Source: Azospirillum halopraeferens DSM 3675
GTDB lineage: Bacteria > Pseudomonadota > Alphaproteobacteria > Azospirillales > Azospirillaceae
Direction of reading: 5' to 3'
Length of the DNA: 64,000 bases
NCBI RefSeq assembly: GCF_000429625.1
Contig: NZ_KE386927.1
Location: 113,160-177,159 of the forward strand
Below the pieces are notes generated by a model that was not told where the DNA came from, did no database searches, and saw only the letters and a program-made list of their open reading frames with translations. Positions 61,997 through 64,000 of the stretch are shown in pieces (position 1 is the first letter of the stretch; each line of letters opens with the position of its first letter). A program made the translations under genes and the position numbers.

Positions 61997-62533
61997 ATGA
62001 TTCGTTCGATCATTGCCGGCGCCATTGCCGCCGCCGTCACCCTGGGGACCGGCCTTCCGGCACTGGCCGACGTCGGCGCCAAGGACGTCCAGGTCGCCGC
62101 CAAGACTTTCGGCTTCACGGTCCCGCCGCTGACCGGCACCGTAACGGTCGCCGTCGTCTTCGACCCCGGCGTCCCGGCGTCGCAGGCCGACGCCGACCAG
62201 CTCAAAACCATCCTGGGGTCCGGTCTGGCCGTCGGCACCGCCACGCTGGTGCCGGTGCTGGTCCCCGTCGCCCAGCTCGACGGCGGGCTCGACGGCGCCA
62301 ACGTCGCCTTCCTGACCGGCGGCCTGTCGGCCCACCACGAGCGCATCTTCGCGGCGACCAAGGCGAAGAAGCTGCTCAGCGTCTCGGCCGACACGAGCTG
62401 CGTGCAGAGCGCGCGGTGCGTCATGGGCGTCAAGAGCGAGCCCAAGGTGGAGATCCTGGTGAACAAGGCAGCCGCGGAGGCGTCGTCCGTCTCCTTCGCG
62501 CCGGCCTTCCGCATGATGATCTCGGAACTCTGA
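61997..62533 (+). CDS. Periplasmic protein, possibly YfiR-like (DUF4154)
   Basis: This 178-aa protein has a signal peptide (RSIIAGAIAAAVTLGTGLPA-LAD). The mature part has a repeated Ala/Val-rich fold with a cysteine pair in SADTSCVQSARCVMGVK and the end KVEILVNKAAAEASSVSFAP followed by AFRMMISEL. This end resembles the YfiR/DUF4154 pattern of a terminal N-K-A-A helix, but overall similarity is weak. The position between a TonB receptor and a chemoreceptor is also typical of YfiR-type periplasmic regulators. The function is otherwise unknown. Confidence 0.6.
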   Translation: MIRSIIAGAIAAAVTLGTGLPALADVGAKDVQVAAKTFGFTVPPLTGTVTVAVVFDPGVPASQADADQLKTILGSGLAVGTATLVPVLVPVAQLDGGLDGANVAFLTGGLSAHHERIFAATKAKKLLSVSADTSCVQSARCVMGVKSEPKVEILVNKAAAEASSVSFAPAFRMMISEL

Positions 62534-62600
62534 CGGGCGCCCGGCGCCGGACGCCGCCGCCGGGCGCGCGTCCGTTCCGGCGCCGCAATCGGAGCGGAAC

Positions 62601-64000
62601 ATGGCTTTGAATCGACTGAAACTCTCCAACCTCGGCTTCGCGCTGAAGTTCCTGATCGCGCCGGGCGTGGCCGTGGCGTTGATGTGCGTGCTGGCGTGGT
62701 CCGGTGCGGTCGGTCTCAGCAGCCAGGTGGCCAGCACGCAGACCATCGTCGAACGCAACCTGGAAGGCGCCATACGGCTGTCCGATGTGGCGGTGCGCGT
62801 GCAGGCGGCGAACGGCGAGCTGCTGCGAGTCATGACCCGTCAGGCGGCCCATGACGGGATCGACGTGACGGCGGCGATCGGCACCCTGCAAACCAAACTC
62901 GATGTCATCATCACCGATCTCAACGCTTATCGCGATGGCTTCGCCACGCCCGAACAGGCGGCAAAGATCCTCAGGGTCGTCGAGGAACTGAACAAGTACA
63001 AGGACGCGACGGCCTTCGTCGCGTCGATGCTGGAACTCGACTTCGCCAGCGTCGTGTCGTTCATGACCCCGTTCGAGGCCAATTTCGCTGAGCTGTCCGG
63101 GTTGATCGGCGGGGTGGTGGCCGAGGCGGCCGTCGATTCTCGCCATCTCGCGGCCGCTGCGGCCGTCGACGCCCGGCAGACCGAGACGGTCTTCCTGAGC
63201 GTGGTGGTCGCGGCGACCCTGATCGTGGCCCTGGCGGCGTGGCTGACCGGGCGCAGCACCGCCCGTTCCATCCGGCGCATCGCCGACGCCACGCTGCGTC
63301 TGGCCGATTCCGACACCGACGTGGAGCTGGAGCCGCTGCGGCGGCGCGACGAGCTGGGCGCCATCGTCGACTCCCTGGCCGTCTTCCGCGCCAACATCCT
63401 GAAGGTCCGGGAGATGCAGGCCGACCAGGACCGTATCCGGCACGACAGCGAGGAGGAGAAGCGGCGCTCCATGGCGAGCCTCGCCGACAGCTTCGAGGCC
63501 AGCGTGCGCCGCGTCGTCCATGCGGTGGCGGAGGCATCGGGCGGTCTGAAGGCGAGCGCCACCAGCATGCGCGAGAGCGCCGACAGCGCCTACCGTCAAT
63601 CCAGCGACGTCGCCAGCGCCGGCGAGGAGGTGAACGCCAACGTCGCCACGGTGGCGACGGCGGTGGAGGAGATGTCGGCGTCCATCAACGAGATCGCCCG
63701 CCAGGTCGAGAGTGCGGCGTCCATCGCCCGCGACGCGGTGGAGCGCGCCCGTCAGACCGACGGCGTGATCACCGAACTGGCCGATACGGCGGAGCGCATC
63801 GGCACGATCGTGGCGCTGATCCATGGCATCGCCGGGCAGACCAACCTGCTTGCCCTGAACGCCACCATCGAGGCGGCGCGCGCCGGCGAGTACGGCAAGG
63901 GTTTCGCGGTGGTAGCCAGCGAGGTCAAGAGCCTGGCCAACCAGACCGGCCGCGCCACCGACGAGATCAGCGCCCAGATCACCGCCATCCAGTCCCGCAC
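62601..64000 (+). CDS. Methyl-accepting chemotaxis protein, partial (runs off window)
   Basis: The first 466 residues are present; the 3' end is beyond 64000. TM1 (residues 14-36, KFLIAPGVAVALMCVLAWSG), a mostly helical periplasmic domain of about 150 residues, TM2 (about 195-215, FLSVVVAATLIVALAAWL), a HAMP domain, and the signalling domain with GQTNLLALNATIEAARAGEY then GKGFAVVASEVKSLANQTGR. The ATG at 62601 follows CGGAGCGGAAC. It is the third gene of the TonB receptor operon and may take its signal from the periplasmic neighbour. Confidence 0.9.
   Translation, partial: MALNRLKLSNLGFALKFLIAPGVAVALMCVLAWSGAVGLSSQVASTQTIVERNLEGAIRLSDVAVRVQAANGELLRVMTRQAAHDGIDVTAAIGTLQTKLDVIITDLNAYRDGFATPEQAAKILRVVEELNKYKDATAFVASMLELDFASVVSFMTPFEANFAELSGLIGGVVAEAAVDSRHLAAAAAVDARQTETVFLSVVVAATLIVALAAWLTGRSTARSIRRIADATLRLADSDTDVELEPLRRRDELGAIVDSLAVFRANILKVREMQADQDRIRHDSEEEKRRSMASLADSFEASVRRVVHAVAEASGGLKASATSMRESADSAYRQSSDVASAGEEVNANVATVATAVEEMSASINEIARQVESAASIARDAVERARQTDGVITELADTAERIGTIVALIHGIAGQTNLLALNATIEAARAGEYGKGFAVVASEVKSLANQTGRATDEISAQITAIQSR

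Overview
The window is high-GC DNA with dense, short-spaced operons. The gene families point to a diazotrophic alphaproteobacterium of the Rhodospirillales/Azospirillum type: nifZ/nifT-type genes, a 1,600-residue NAD-glutamate dehydrogenase, ELM1, DUF3126 and DUF6481 genes, sdhCDAB, and TAXI-type TRAP transport next to dctBD. The genus cannot be fixed from the sequence alone.

Layout. (1) 1-4344 is the tail of a nitrogen-fixation cluster: nifZ, a NifS-like cysteine desulfurase, nifT, a small nif-associated protein, a DegT-fold protein that lacks the PLP lysine, and a SIR2-like protein. (2) 4353-10378 is the most unusual part: an HPr-kinase-like protein, an NTP_transf_5 nucleotidyltransferase, and three tandem CphA-like ATP-grasp paralogues. 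Two very small ORFs (57 and 75 aa) each end overlapping the start of an ATP-grasp gene. I read this as a candidate uncharacterised peptide-modification (RiPP-like) or peptide-ligase locus with its own promoter and operator. (3) 10342-16652 holds a LysR regulator diverging from a nitroreductase, an EamA exporter, an Lrp regulator diverging from ELM1, asd, and small conserved genes. (4) 16908-20321 is sdhCDAB with a strong terminator. (5) 20560-24878 holds phhB, a metallopeptidase, a methyltransferase, a PAS/GAF/HD-GYP protein and a pentapeptide-repeat protein. (6) 25030-29142 is ffh, a VOC gene, rpsP, rimM, trmD and rplS; a strong promoter and a terminator-like hairpin precede ffh. (7) 29256-41286 holds a chemoreceptor and a TAXI-TRAP transporter with a near-consensus sigma-54 promoter and two DctD-like dyads. 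dctD and dctB follow, separated by an AbiE-type toxin-antitoxin island and an orphan Phd antitoxin. (8) 41396-47622 is NAD-GDH and a degenerate EAL (TipF-like) protein. (9) 47623-51666 is an accessory, partly decayed region: a frameshifted SDR gene with a 12-base homopolymer, a DUF3429 gene with an atypical tail, and a cspA / second infC / DUF6481 cold-shock-like cluster. It ends with tRNA-Ser(GGA). (10) 51736-57945 holds a DUF2061 protein, a hydrolase, a glycosyltransferase, thrS, the second infC and an EamA transporter. (11) 57958-64000 is an aldehyde dehydrogenase, a long AT-rich promoter region, and a TonB receptor / periplasmic protein / chemoreceptor operon running off the window.

Functional threads: nitrogenase maturation (NifZ, NifS-like, NifT); succinate oxidation and dicarboxylate-type sensing and uptake (SDH, DctBD, TAXI-TRAP); translation and protein targeting (Ffh, RpsP, RimM, TrmD, RplS, ThrS, two IF-3 proteins); and environmental sensing (two MCPs, HD-GYP, EAL, TonB receptor). 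Starts were reassigned wherever a Shine-Dalgarno sequence and family length argued for an internal start. All functional calls rest on reading motifs; no database search was run.
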